Shown here: piece after piece, positions 8,540 to 20,974 of the stretch
Layout: every line of letters begins with the position of its first letter
How positions within the stretch are numbered: the first letter of the stretch is position 1
DNA from: UBA3941 sp002385665
Lineage (GTDB): Bacteria; Bacillota; Clostridia; Caldicoprobacterales; UBA3941
Assembly: GCA_050949255.1 (NCBI GenBank)
Contig: JBMNFJ010000016.1
Span: forward strand, 310,001-374,000
Direction: 5' to 3'
Length of the DNA stretch: 64,000 nucleotides
Made by a program: the position numbers and the translations under genes
The notes under the pieces: generated by a model
Databases searched by the model: none
What the model saw: only the letters and a program-made list of their open reading frames with translations
What the model was told of the DNA's origin: nothing

Positions 8540-9598
8540 ATGGAGCAATTTGTACTGATAGGTATGCCAGATGAAGGGCATAGGTATATAAAAGGACATC
8601 CACTACTAAAGTTACTGCCTGTTAAATGGGCTAGAGCTATGATCCCCAAGACCAAGGTTAAGCTTACTGAAATTATATATGACAAAGACAACCGACATCA
8701 ACTGGGATACATTTTAGATGTACCCGGTTTTTTTATTGATTGGGACAAACATGAGAATTCAGATCGGATTAGAATCATAAACAGCTTGATCGGGTTACTT
8801 CGGGCAAAAGGCATTAGGATCCTGGTCTTTCCTTTATGGAGAGAGGTCATCTCCATGGAAGAAAAAGAATATCTTGAAGAATTTATAACTATATTGGATG
8901 GTGGATTAATCAAATTGATTTCACTTGTGGATACAGTAGAAAAGCTATTGGCAATACTTAATGTTAAGCCTCATGAAATTGAAATAGGTATATGGGGTGC
9001 AGATAACGCCATAGGCCGTGTATGGACAGAGCTTCTGGCACCCCGGGTTAATTATTTGGCTATTGGCGGACAGACTAAAGAGATCCTGGTGGAGTTAGGT
9101 AATAATATTTTCCACGAAACGGGTCTGTCATGTCATATATCTACGGATCCAAACTTATGTCTGAATAACAAATCAATGGCAATTCTGTGTACGATCCACA
9201 AGATAAGGGAAGCACCACACAACACCTGTATAATTATATCATCCAGCGGAACATCAATTGCCTCTTTAAGCATGGGAGAAAATAATGGGAGTACCCTGTT
9301 TATAGAATCGGGTTGGTTTAGCTTACCACAAACTATGGTTCCCGCTAATAACCTTGGAGTGTGGGAGCTAATGGGTATAACGGAGGCTATACTTTTTATT
9401 AGGGACAGATCATATCGTGATTATTTAATGGAAAAATCCCTTACGCTAGATAATCTTAGAGTTATAAAGGAAATTATAGAGAAAAGCGGTATTAAATTTT
9501 CAGGTATGATTTCAAATGGGAAGATCCTATCTTATGATGGCTTCCGGAGGCTCTATTTTGGAAAGCACCTTGACAAACAGAATGATGCTATTCTATAA
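8540..9598 (+). CDS. Conserved-looking hypothetical protein with possible Rossmann segment
   Basis: A 352-residue protein with no signal peptide or clear membrane helix. I do not recognise the family. Near residue 152 it has IGIWGADNAIGRVW, which resembles the G-x-x-x-x-I-G turn of NAD(P)-binding Rossmann folds, followed by helices and strands that would fit such a domain. Two cysteines sit near residue 200. AAAGGGG precedes the ATG. The gene is 25 bases after the 301-residue dehydrogenase-like gene, suggesting a shared pathway. A two-gene unit acting on a hydroxy- or amino-acid is only a guess. Confidence 0.7.
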   Translation: MEQFVLIGMPDEGHRYIKGHPLLKLLPVKWARAMIPKTKVKLTEIIYDKDNRHQLGYILDVPGFFIDWDKHENSDRIRIINSLIGLLRAKGIRILVFPLWREVISMEEKEYLEEFITILDGGLIKLISLVDTVEKLLAILNVKPHEIEIGIWGADNAIGRVWTELLAPRVNYLAIGGQTKEILVELGNNIFHETGLSCHISTDPNLCLNNKSMAILCTIHKIREAPHNTCIIISSSGTSIASLSMGENNGSTLFIESGWFSLPQTMVPANNLGVWELMGITEAILFIRDRSYRDYLMEKSLTLDNLRVIKEIIEKSGIKFSGMISNGKILSYDGFRRLYFGKHLDKQNDAIL

Positions 9599-9622
9599 TA
9601 TATTCAAAAAAGTAAGGGGAAA

Positions 9623-9657
9623 AAGCACTGGTGCCGCTTTTGCTGCTTTCAGTGCTT
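9623..9657 (+). terminator. Inverted repeat, possible terminator
   Basis: AAGCACTG (9623-9630) and CAGTGCTT (9650-9657) form an 8-bp stem around a 19-base loop. No real U-run follows, so termination is uncertain. Confidence 0.4.
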
Positions 9658-9749
9658 ATTGTATTGCTACTCAATAGAGTATAAATTAGTATTAATAACC
9701 CTTAGTATAAAAGAAAAATATAGGCATATAATTATCATCATAATATCTC

Positions 9750-9778
9750 TTGCCGATGTGAAGGGATGTTTTTATATA
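9750..9778 (+). promoter_or_regulatory. Promoter for greA
   Basis: TTGCCG (9750-9755), 17-base spacer, TATATA (9773-9778), about 44 bases before the greA start. A second TATAAT at 9727-9732 lacks a good -35. Confidence 0.6.
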
Positions 9779-9821
9779 CCAAATATTGGCAGACGCAATA
9801 AAATAAAGGGGAGACTTGGTA

Positions 9822-10298
9822 ATGGTTAATAAAGAAACTCTATTGACTCATGAAGGCGTAATGAAACTGGAACAAGAACTGAATTATTTGAAGACGGTAA
9901 GGAGAAGACAGATAGCTGAGAGGATAAAACAAGCCATTGCTTTTGGCGATCTTAGCGAGAATTCTGAATATGATGAAGTCAAGAATGAACAAGCCTTCAT
10001 AGAAGGACGAATAGTTACCCTCGAAAATATGCTTAGAAATGCAAGAATTATAGATGATGAGGATATTTCTACTGATATTGTCAGTATTGGCTCTACCGTT
10101 AAAATTCTTGATATAGAATATGATGAGGTTATGGAATATACTATTGTAGGATCTGCTGAAGCTGATCCTGGACAGAACAAGATATCCAATGAATCACCCG
10201 TGGGTAGGGCACTGATCGGACAGAAGATAAATTCAGTGGTCGATGTACATGTACCCGATGGGGTTATAAAATTGAAAATATTAGAGATTAAAAAATAA
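9822..10298 (+). CDS. greA: Transcription elongation factor GreA
   Basis: GreA enters the RNA polymerase secondary channel and stimulates cleavage of backtracked transcripts. The 158-residue length is typical. The N-terminal coiled coil carries the signature LSENSEYDEVKNEQAFIEGR with the acidic tip residues, and the C-terminal FKBP-like domain includes the ISNESPVGRALIGQ segment. The ATG at 9822 is preferred over a TTG six bases earlier because AAAGGGGAG is correctly spaced from it. lysS follows 221 bases downstream with its own promoter, so the two may be separately controlled. Confidence 0.97.
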   Translation: MVNKETLLTHEGVMKLEQELNYLKTVRRRQIAERIKQAIAFGDLSENSEYDEVKNEQAFIEGRIVTLENMLRNARIIDDEDISTDIVSIGSTVKILDIEYDEVMEYTIVGSAEADPGQNKISNESPVGRALIGQKINSVVDVHVPDGVIKLKILEIKK

Positions 10299-10316
10299 AA
10301 TATCAAATCATCCAAA

Positions 10317-10345
10317 CCACTGGCCCCATAGGACAGTGGCTTGAT
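10317..10345 (+). terminator. Possible weak terminator after greA
   Basis: CCACTG (10317-10322) and CAGTGG (10334-10339) form a 6-bp stem with an 11-base loop, followed by CTTGATT. The stem is short and the U-tract poor. Confidence 0.4.
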
Positions 10346-10375
10346 TATGTATATATGTCCATAAACGGCATTTTA

Positions 10376-10405
10376 TTGTATTCAATGTATCAGATATGGT
10401 ATTAT
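10376..10405 (+). promoter_or_regulatory. Promoter for lysS
   Basis: TTGTAT (10376-10381), 18-base spacer, TATTAT (10400-10405). This leaves a leader of about 110 bases before lysS; no T-box signature is visible in it. Confidence 0.55.
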
Positions 10406-10519
10406 AGCGTAGATGATGATAGACCATAGTTTCCATACATTTTATTAGTATTTCAATTACGCTGTCCAAAATTGGGTCTGCCGTTCATTATTCTATCTAT
10501 ATAATACGGAAAGGTATGA

Positions 10520-12022
10520 ATGTCGATGAGTGAAACAAGAGAAGGCGGTATTGTAGAAGAGAATATTAGCGAAATTCTTAAGGTAAGAAGGGACAAGCTG
10601 ACAAGGCTCCGTGAAGAGGGTAGGGATCCCTTTAAAATAACAAGATATACCCCTACACATAAATCTCAGGAAATAATTAGCAATTATGAGACTATGGAGG
10701 GTCTTCAGGTAGTAATTGCTGGACGAATCATGACTAAAAGAGTTATGGGAAGGGCCAGTTTTGCCCATATTTTGGATAGCGACGGCCAGATACAAATTTT
10801 TGTTCAGGTGAACGAGCTGGGTAAAGAAGCTTATGAGGAATTCAAAGAGATAGACCTTGGGGATATTGTAGGTGTAGAGGGAACCGTCTTCAAAACAAAA
10901 AAAGGCGAGATATCTGTAAAAGCAAAGGAAATTACTCTTTTGGCAAAATCGCTTCAGCCCTTGCCGGAAAAATGGCATGGTCTAAGGGATACAGATCTAC
11001 GCTATAGGCAAAGACATCTAGACCTTATAGTAAATCCCGACGTTAGGGAAACCTTTATTATCCGATCTAAAATCATACGAGGTATCCGAAATTACCTTGA
11101 TCAGAGGGGATTTTTAGAGGTGGATACCCCTATTTTACACAATACTGCAGGGGGAGCGGCGGCCAGGCCTTTTATTACTCACCATAATACTTTGGATATG
11201 GATATGTATATGCGTATTGCACTTGAACTACATTTAAAAAGGCTAATTGTAGGTGGTTTTGATAAGGTATATGAGATGGGCCGGATCTTTCGTAATGAAG
11301 GAATGTCTGTTAAGCATAATCCTGAATTCACTATGATTGAACTTTACCAAGCTTATGCAGATTACAACGATATAATGAATTTAACTGAGGATATGATAGC
11401 TACTGTAACAAAGGATGTATTGGGTACCACCAAGATTGAGTACCAAGGACAGCCTGTAGATTTGACACCACCTTGGGATCGTATGACAATGATAGAAGCC
11501 GTAAAGAAATATACAGGGGTTGATTTTAATTCCTTTAGCCAGGATGGAGAAGCTGCTAACGCTTTAAAGGAATTAGGTATAGATATAGAAAACCCTGTTA
11601 CTTGGGGCGAAGCATTAAATATTGCTTTCGAGGAAAGGGTGGAGGAGCAATTAGTGCAGCCTACCTTTATTACTGACTATCCTATTGAAATATCGCCTTT
11701 GGCAAAGAAGGTTAATGGGGACCCTCGTCTCACATATAGATTCGAACTTTTTATTACCGGTCGTGAATTTGGAAATGCTTATACTGAACTCAACGATCCT
11801 ATAGATCAAAAGGAGCGGTTTTTGGAACAGGCGAGACAGAGGGCTGCTGGGAATGAAGAAGCCCATATGATGGATGAAGATTTTGTTAATGCCTTAGAGG
11901 TGGGAATGCCTCCTACCGGCGGGCTGGGAATAGGAATAGATCGGCTAATTATGTTATTGACCGATTCTGCCTCAATCCGGGATGTTATACTATTCCCCAC
12001 CATGAAACCAAGAAACTCTTAA
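10520..12022 (+). CDS. lysS: Lysyl-tRNA synthetase, class II
   Basis: LysS charges tRNA-Lys with lysine in the cytoplasm. The protein is 500 residues, as expected for class II LysRS. It has an N-terminal OB-fold anticodon-binding domain (about residues 60-160), then the class II core: motif 1 region around IRNYLDQRGFLEVDTP, motif 2 GRIFRNEG...HNPEFTMIE, and motif 3 GLGIGIDRLIMLLT near the C terminus. GGAAAGG lies five bases before the ATG; an in-frame ATG two codons on is also possible. A strong terminator follows, separating it from the downstream hypothetical gene and the rRNA operon. Confidence 0.97.
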   Translation: MSMSETREGGIVEENISEILKVRRDKLTRLREEGRDPFKITRYTPTHKSQEIISNYETMEGLQVVIAGRIMTKRVMGRASFAHILDSDGQIQIFVQVNELGKEAYEEFKEIDLGDIVGVEGTVFKTKKGEISVKAKEITLLAKSLQPLPEKWHGLRDTDLRYRQRHLDLIVNPDVRETFIIRSKIIRGIRNYLDQRGFLEVDTPILHNTAGGAAARPFITHHNTLDMDMYMRIALELHLKRLIVGGFDKVYEMGRIFRNEGMSVKHNPEFTMIELYQAYADYNDIMNLTEDMIATVTKDVLGTTKIEYQGQPVDLTPPWDRMTMIEAVKKYTGVDFNSFSQDGEAANALKELGIDIENPVTWGEALNIAFEERVEEQLVQPTFITDYPIEISPLAKKVNGDPRLTYRFELFITGREFGNAYTELNDPIDQKERFLEQARQRAAGNEEAHMMDEDFVNALEVGMPPTGGLGIGIDRLIMLLTDSASIRDVILFPTMKPRNS

Positions 12023-12073
12023 TGAAGAAAAGGAATTAACAAATGGGTTCAGATTAACGCGACTGTAGATGAT

Positions 12074-12123
12074 ATCCGCCAGGAGGTTATTGCATTATGG
12101 CATTATATCCTGGCGGATTTTTT
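12074..12123 (+). terminator. Strong terminator after lysS
   Basis: A perfect 11-bp stem (ATCCGCCAGGA at 12074-12084, complement at 12108-12118) with a 23-base loop and a T6 run. Confidence 0.9.
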
Positions 12124-12154
12124 ATAATAATAAAAACAGATATAAATCGGTTAC

Positions 12155-12183
12155 TTGCCCATTAATGGACTTTATCATATAAT
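12155..12183 (+). promoter_or_regulatory. Promoter for hypothetical gene 12278
   Basis: TTGCCC (12155-12160), 17-base spacer and a perfect TATAAT (12178-12183). Transcription would begin near 12190, about 88 bases before the GTG start. Confidence 0.75.
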
Positions 12184-12277
12184 AATATTAGTTATGTTTG
12201 TCTAATACTATTCTTTTCGAATTAGGATTAATGTGTATCTAGGGGTTGAGTTTGTATATTGATAGGGGTGTATTGAT

Positions 12278-12943
12278 GTGTATCGCGTTAGGCTGAACAA
12301 GGAGAGACTAAGGAATCATATCCAATATGATTGGTGGAAATATGTCGTATGTATAATTGTAACTATAGCTGTATGGAATTTGATAACAACTGTTACAAGG
12401 CCCCAAACACCTCCAGATAAAAAGATAGAGATCTTTCTAGTTGGTAATTATGTATTAGAAGAATCCGCTATGGCTATATCGGACAGGATCATTGAAGATT
12501 TTCCTAATCTGTGGGAGGTAAATATCAACAATATTGCCCTGGATAAAGAGGATCCTCAGTTGGATTATATGAGTCGGCAAAAGTTAATGGTTATGCTAGC
12601 CAGTCAAACGGGGGATATTTATGCCTTTGATAAGGAAGAATTTGCGAAAATTGTTGAACAAGGTGCTTTTATACCTTTAGATGAATTTATAGAAGATAAC
12701 AGATCCCTCATAGGCGATGATCGTCTTGAGAAGGCCGAAAGAATTGATACGGAGTTTGATAGTGAACCTCATTATTATGGTATTCCCATGGATGGCTTGG
12801 AACTTTTTAAGAATACCGGTTATGATGTATCGGATAAGGTAATAGGAATGACCATCTTCAGTGAAAACCCGTCCATGGCTGTTGAGGTCTTAAAATGGAT
12901 CTTAAATGACGGCGAGAAAGTCATTGAAGCAGATATGAACTAG
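12278..12943 (+). CDS. Membrane-anchored extracytoplasmic hypothetical protein
   Basis: A 221-residue protein with a basic N terminus, one membrane helix (about residues 22-42, starting at WWKYVVCIIV) and an outside domain. The outer part has alternating strands and helices; DIYAFDKEEFAKIVEQGAF and the later YYGIPMDGLELF vaguely recall solute-binding protein folds, but I do not recognise the family. There is no lipobox. The GTG start has AGGGGTG seven bases upstream; the overlapping ATG at 12276 is out of frame and soon stops. It has its own promoter and stands directly before the rRNA operon. Confidence 0.75.
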   Translation: MYRVRLNKERLRNHIQYDWWKYVVCIIVTIAVWNLITTVTRPQTPPDKKIEIFLVGNYVLEESAMAISDRIIEDFPNLWEVNINNIALDKEDPQLDYMSRQKLMVMLASQTGDIYAFDKEEFAKIVEQGAFIPLDEFIEDNRSLIGDDRLEKAERIDTEFDSEPHYYGIPMDGLELFKNTGYDVSDKVIGMTIFSENPSMAVEVLKWILNDGEKVIEADMN

Positions 12944-12987
12944 AATTTATTGTCCAGAGATTGCATAATGTTGAATTTTAGTTTTTA

Positions 12988-13016
12988 TTGACAAAGCACT
13001 TGAAATATGCTATCAT
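12988..13016 (+). promoter_or_regulatory. rrn promoter P1
   Basis: TTGACA (12988-12993), 17-base spacer, TATCAT (13011-13016), overlapping a TATAAT at 13016-13021. First of three tandem promoters. Confidence 0.8.
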
Positions 13017-13056
13017 ATAATCCCTCTTTGAGGAGCAATTTATTTTAAATATCTTA

Positions 13057-13085
13057 TTGACATAATAAATTTACTATGCTAGTAT
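13057..13085 (+). promoter_or_regulatory. rrn promoter P2
   Basis: TTGACA (13057-13062), 17-base spacer, TAGTAT (13080-13085). It lies 69 bases after P1. Confidence 0.8.
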
Positions 13086-13164
13086 ATAAATCGTTGTTCA
13101 AAAACAACGAATCGGGTATCGGAAGGTCACCATAAATTGGGTCTAAAAGAATTAAAAAAAGATG

Positions 13165-13193
13165 TTGACAAAGTATTCGGTATCTGATAGCAT
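13165..13193 (+). promoter_or_regulatory. rrn promoter P3
   Basis: TTGACA (13165-13170), 17-base spacer, TAGCAT (13188-13193). It is followed by a small GTCGC/GCGAC hairpin in the leader. Confidence 0.8.
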
Positions 13194-13241
13194 AGTAAGA
13201 GTCGCCCCAAGAAAGGGAAGCGACACAAAGTTAAGAGCTAT

Positions 13242-13260
13242 TGATCTTTGAAAACTGAAC
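13242..13260 (+). promoter_or_regulatory. rrn antitermination boxA-like site (leader)
   Basis: TGATCTTTGAAAACTGAAC closely resembles the boxA-type sequence found in Gram-positive rrn leaders, where Nus factors bind. A related CTTGAAAACTGCAC occurs in the 16S-23S spacer. Confidence 0.7.
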
Positions 13261-13397
13261 AGTGTAATAAATTAAGCGAAGTCAATTCCAAAAGCGTACT
13301 GTCGGGGTGATGCGATATAGCATTGCTATTAGGGCAGTACGGACAACGAATAATTTAGCAAGAGTTAAGATCAAATGATCTTTTAAACAATAAAGTT

Positions 13398-18398
<5,001 letters not shown>

Positions 18399-18432
18399 AA
18401 TAGATCCATTGTGCAGTTTTGAAGGTATATAT

Positions 18433-18534
18433 GAATATTCGCGAAGCGACATATTCTACCTATGAAAGCTTTAGTATTCGCGAAGCGACATATTCTACCT
18501 ATATAAGCTTTGATATTTTGCCAAGCAAAATATT
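18433..18534 (+). repeat. Three tandem hairpins in the 23S-5S spacer
   Basis: Two copies of a 39-base unit (18436-18474 and 18475-18513; the first 28 bases are identical) each form a small hairpin TCGC-GAA-GCGA extended by an AT stem with a bulged C. A third hairpin (18513-18533) has arms ATATTTTGC/GCAAAATAT: different sequence, same shape. They lie in the transcribed spacer. Confidence 0.8.
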
Positions 18535-18602
18535 CCGGACCGAAAGCAGTGGCTTTACGGAGCAAAACGCTGCGAGAGGTCATAAGAACCAATGATAACA
18601 AT

Positions 18603-18719
18603 TTCCGGTGGCGATAGCGAAGGGGATACACCTGTTCCCATCCCGAACACAGAAGTTAAGCCCTTCAGCGCCGATGGTACTTGGGGGGAGACCCCCTGGG
18701 AGAGTAGGTCGCTGCCGGA
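18603..18719 (+). rRNA. rrf: 5S ribosomal RNA
   Basis: About 117 bases with the standard 5S signatures: CCCATCCCGAACACAGAAGT in loop C, GCGCCGATGGTAC and GGAGAGTAGGTC-type 3' segments. The terminal stem pairs TTCCGGTGGCGA-type 5' bases with CGCTGCCGGA at the 3' end. It follows 23S after a 204-base spacer and precedes a tRNA by 11 bases. Confidence 0.95.
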
Positions 18720-18730
18720 TATCTATATAA

Positions 18731-18805
18731 TCCTCAGTAGCTCAACGGTGGAGCACTCGGCTGTTAACCGAGGGGTTGCTGGTTCGAATCCAGCCTGGGG
18801 AGCCA
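18731..18805 (+). tRNA. tRNA-Asn (GTT)
   Basis: A 75-base tRNA with acceptor stem TCCTCAG/CTGGGGA, anticodon stem CTCGG/CCGAG around loop CTGTTAA (anticodon GTT, asparagine), T-arm GGTTCGAATCC, discriminator G and an encoded CCA. It is the last gene of the rRNA operon. Confidence 0.97.
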
Positions 18806-18812
18806 ATTATAC

Positions 18813-18853
18813 AAAAAGCCTATTTAACATTTAGTTAAATAGGCTTTTTTTAT
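18813..18853 (+). terminator. Terminator of the rRNA operon
   Basis: A perfect 16-bp stem (18813-18828 and 18834-18849) with a 5-base loop and a T7 run. It ends the rrn-tRNA transcript 15 bases before the intron-like element. Confidence 0.95.
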
Positions 18854-18867
18854 TGTCTACCCGGCAT

Positions 18868-19256
18868 GTGCGATAACTTGGCGGTGAAAGTCCGCTATGG
18901 GCTTGGTAGTGGGAACCACTAGCCGAAGGCAAGGGCTGGTCGTGCGCTACGCTTACTGCTCGCCTATGCAACCTAGGTGTCCACCGTGAGATGGAATCTG
19001 AAGGAAGCGCCAGACAAAATCTATGCAAAGACCGCAGACAACCCGGCTAAGGGGCTATCCATTGGAGGAAGGGAAAGAAACCCGGGTATCAAAGGAAGTG
19101 CGTAGTATACCATCGGGGTCAGAAGACGGAAGGAACAATGTACAAAGAACGTTATCTTATGGCACATTAATTTCTAATGAACCGCTGTATACCGAACGGT
19201 ACGTACGCTGGTGTGAGAGGACGCTGAATAAATTAAAAATTCACCTCCTACTCGAT
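18868..19256 (+). mobile_element. ORF-less group II intron-like element
   Basis: The element begins with GTGCG at 18868, the usual group II 5' end. It continues with domain I-type sequence (GGCGGTGAAAGTCCGCTAT, GTGGGAACCAC, GCCGAAGGCAAGGG, TCCACCGTGAGATGGAATC) and ends with a domain V hairpin (about 19181-19212), GGTGTGAGAGGACG, and a domain VI ending CCTCCTACTCGAT at 19256. There is no reverse transcriptase/maturase gene; only about 389 bases are present. In domain V the third base of the CGC triad (19185) faces C (19207) instead of the expected G, so self-splicing may be impaired. It sits right behind the rrn terminator. It could be a deletion remnant or an intron mobilised in trans. Confidence 0.8.
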
Positions 19257-19418
19257 ACCCTTCATTAAGACGTACTTAAAAACATATCTAATCTATTCCT
19301 TTACTACAAAGTCCCACATCATTTTAATTCTCTTGCTTTTGTAGCACCAAACCCGTATCTTTCATAAGATGGTTGTATAGATAATTCTGCTACTATTACT
19401 CGTATGGCGGTGTGAAAT

Positions 19419-19979
19419 ATGAAATTCAGGGTAAAGATGGGTTTTCCACAAAGCGCAATGCTAGTATCTCTTTGTATATTTGTTTTGTCTGTTTCCATGA
19501 GCTTTTTGCTAAGCAATTATGTAATTGAAAAGACCTATGAGTCTACGGGTGTACTAATAATATATAGTGATAGAGAGAGCGATGATAATAGAGCCTTGAG
19601 GGATGCAAAGACCTATAGAACTATAGCCACCGGTACTCAAATGATGAACGAAATCATATCCCAATTGAACCTACAATACAGGGTAAAGGATTTGCGGAAC
19701 AAAATAATAGTATCCTATGAAGACGATACCGATTTAATATATATAAAATCTGAGGACGGAGATCCGGAAACGGCCTTTAATATAACCAGATTCGTTATGG
19801 ATAGGTTACAGGGTAGAGTTCAAGAGCTGTTTGGTGATAGCTATCTTAAGGTAGTGGAGGAGCCATATATTCCCTTTGAGCCTTCCAGACCTAATGTTGT
19901 ATTGAACATGATGATTGCTGGCATATTTGCAATGCTTTTATCCGCACTGGTAATAGTTTGGGACTTAAAGCGTAGGTGA
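19419..19979 (+). CDS. Wzz/YveK-like polysaccharide chain-length regulator
   Basis: A 186-residue membrane protein with two helices (about residues 14-32 and 160-180) flanking an extracytoplasmic domain, the layout of Wzz/CapA-type polysaccharide co-polymerases. A proline-containing stretch EEPYIPFEPSRPN just before the second helix is the family hallmark. There is no tyrosine kinase domain. It would modulate chain length of the surface polymer made by the downstream genes. The gene opens the polysaccharide locus, 160 bases after the intron-like element; a clear promoter was not found. Confidence 0.85.
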   Translation: MKFRVKMGFPQSAMLVSLCIFVLSVSMSFLLSNYVIEKTYESTGVLIIYSDRESDDNRALRDAKTYRTIATGTQMMNEIISQLNLQYRVKDLRNKIIVSYEDDTDLIYIKSEDGDPETAFNITRFVMDRLQGRVQELFGDSYLKVVEEPYIPFEPSRPNVVLNMMIAGIFAMLLSALVIVWDLKRR

Positions 19980-19985
19980 TTATGA

Positions 19986-20963
19986 ATGTTATTCTTCTTA
20001 ATCTCATTGGCTATTTCATCTTTTATTTTGCCCATTATTATTTTGATAGCACGAAAATTTGGTATAACAGACAAGACGGATGAAAGAAAACACCATAAGC
20101 AACCCAAACCTCTTTTAGGGGGACTGGGTATTTTTATCTCCTTTGTCATAACTGTACTGATTTTTGTTAAATACACTATTCAAATTCACCATCTGATAAT
20201 ATGTTCCGGACTTATAGTGTTGATCGGTACCATAGACGACATCAAGGATGTTAGGGCAATACACAAATTGGGTGTAGAAACTATTTGCGCTACCATAATA
20301 GCTCTTTTAGGGTTTAGAATTAATCTTGGTCATTTTTTCGGATGGAAGGGATTTTGGTTCTTACCAATTGATATAGTTATAAGTGTTATATGGATTGTTG
20401 GCATTACAAACGCGATTAATATAATCGATGGTCTTGACGGATTGGCAGGTGGTATTTCACTTATTGCCATTGCGTCCTTTTCAATAATATTTATGATATT
20501 TGACTATAGTCTATTAGAACATGTGTCTTTGATTCTTATGGGTAGTATCCTTGGGTTCCTAATATATAACTTTTATCCATCTAAACTCTTTATGGGTGAT
20601 GGAGGGAGTCTATTTATAGGGTTTTTATTATCGTTATTATCAATTATGTATATAAATGTAGACGGTGGAAGTGCTTCCATATTTGTTCCAATTATAATTC
20701 TGGCTGTGCCTATATTTGAAACATGGAGTAGCATGGTAAGGAGGGCAACCGGAGGATATAGTTTGATGAAGGCTGACACCGGTCACTTGCATAATAAACT
20801 TATAGATAAAGGGCATTCACCTGTTGCGATAGTTTCAATAATATATTTTTGTGCTATGCTTGCGGGTATTTTAGGTATTGTGATAGCAGTAGGTAATCTA
20901 CCAATTCTTGCACTAATTATTATGGTCTTAATGGTCGCAATAGCCATTAAGATATATATTTAG
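19986..20963 (+). CDS. Polyprenyl-phosphate GlcNAc-1-phosphate transferase (WecA/TagO-like)
   Basis: A 325-residue multi-spanning membrane enzyme of the MraY/WecA/TagO family, which moves a sugar-1-phosphate from a UDP-sugar to undecaprenyl phosphate and so starts polymer synthesis. Family motifs are IGTIDDIKDVRAIHKL, NAINIIDGLDGLAGG (acidic catalytic region), KLFMGDGGSLFIGF and the cytoplasmic ADTGHLHNKL. It has about 10-11 hydrophobic segments. AGGTGA lies seven bases before the ATG. It follows the Wzz-like gene by 6 bases. TagO (wall teichoic acid) and WecA (polysaccharide) roles cannot be told apart by sequence alone. Confidence 0.92.
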   Translation: MLFFLISLAISSFILPIIILIARKFGITDKTDERKHHKQPKPLLGGLGIFISFVITVLIFVKYTIQIHHLIICSGLIVLIGTIDDIKDVRAIHKLGVETICATIIALLGFRINLGHFFGWKGFWFLPIDIVISVIWIVGITNAINIIDGLDGLAGGISLIAIASFSIIFMIFDYSLLEHVSLILMGSILGFLIYNFYPSKLFMGDGGSLFIGFLLSLLSIMYINVDGGSASIFVPIIILAVPIFETWSSMVRRATGGYSLMKADTGHLHNKLIDKGHSPVAIVSIIYFCAMLAGILGIVIAVGNLPILALIIMVLMVAIAIKIYI

Positions 20964-20974
20964 GAGGCAGGGGT

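Noticed and set aside
10299..10519. T-box leader upstream of lysS
   Set aside because: No T-box core sequence or specifier-loop arrangement is visible.
18436..18513. Two 39-base tandem units as a CRISPR array
   Set aside because: Only two units, no unique spacers, and they lie inside the rrn transcript as hairpins.
19023..19268. An 81-codon frame within the intron-like element
   Set aside because: It crosses the domain V/VI structure and resembles no protein.
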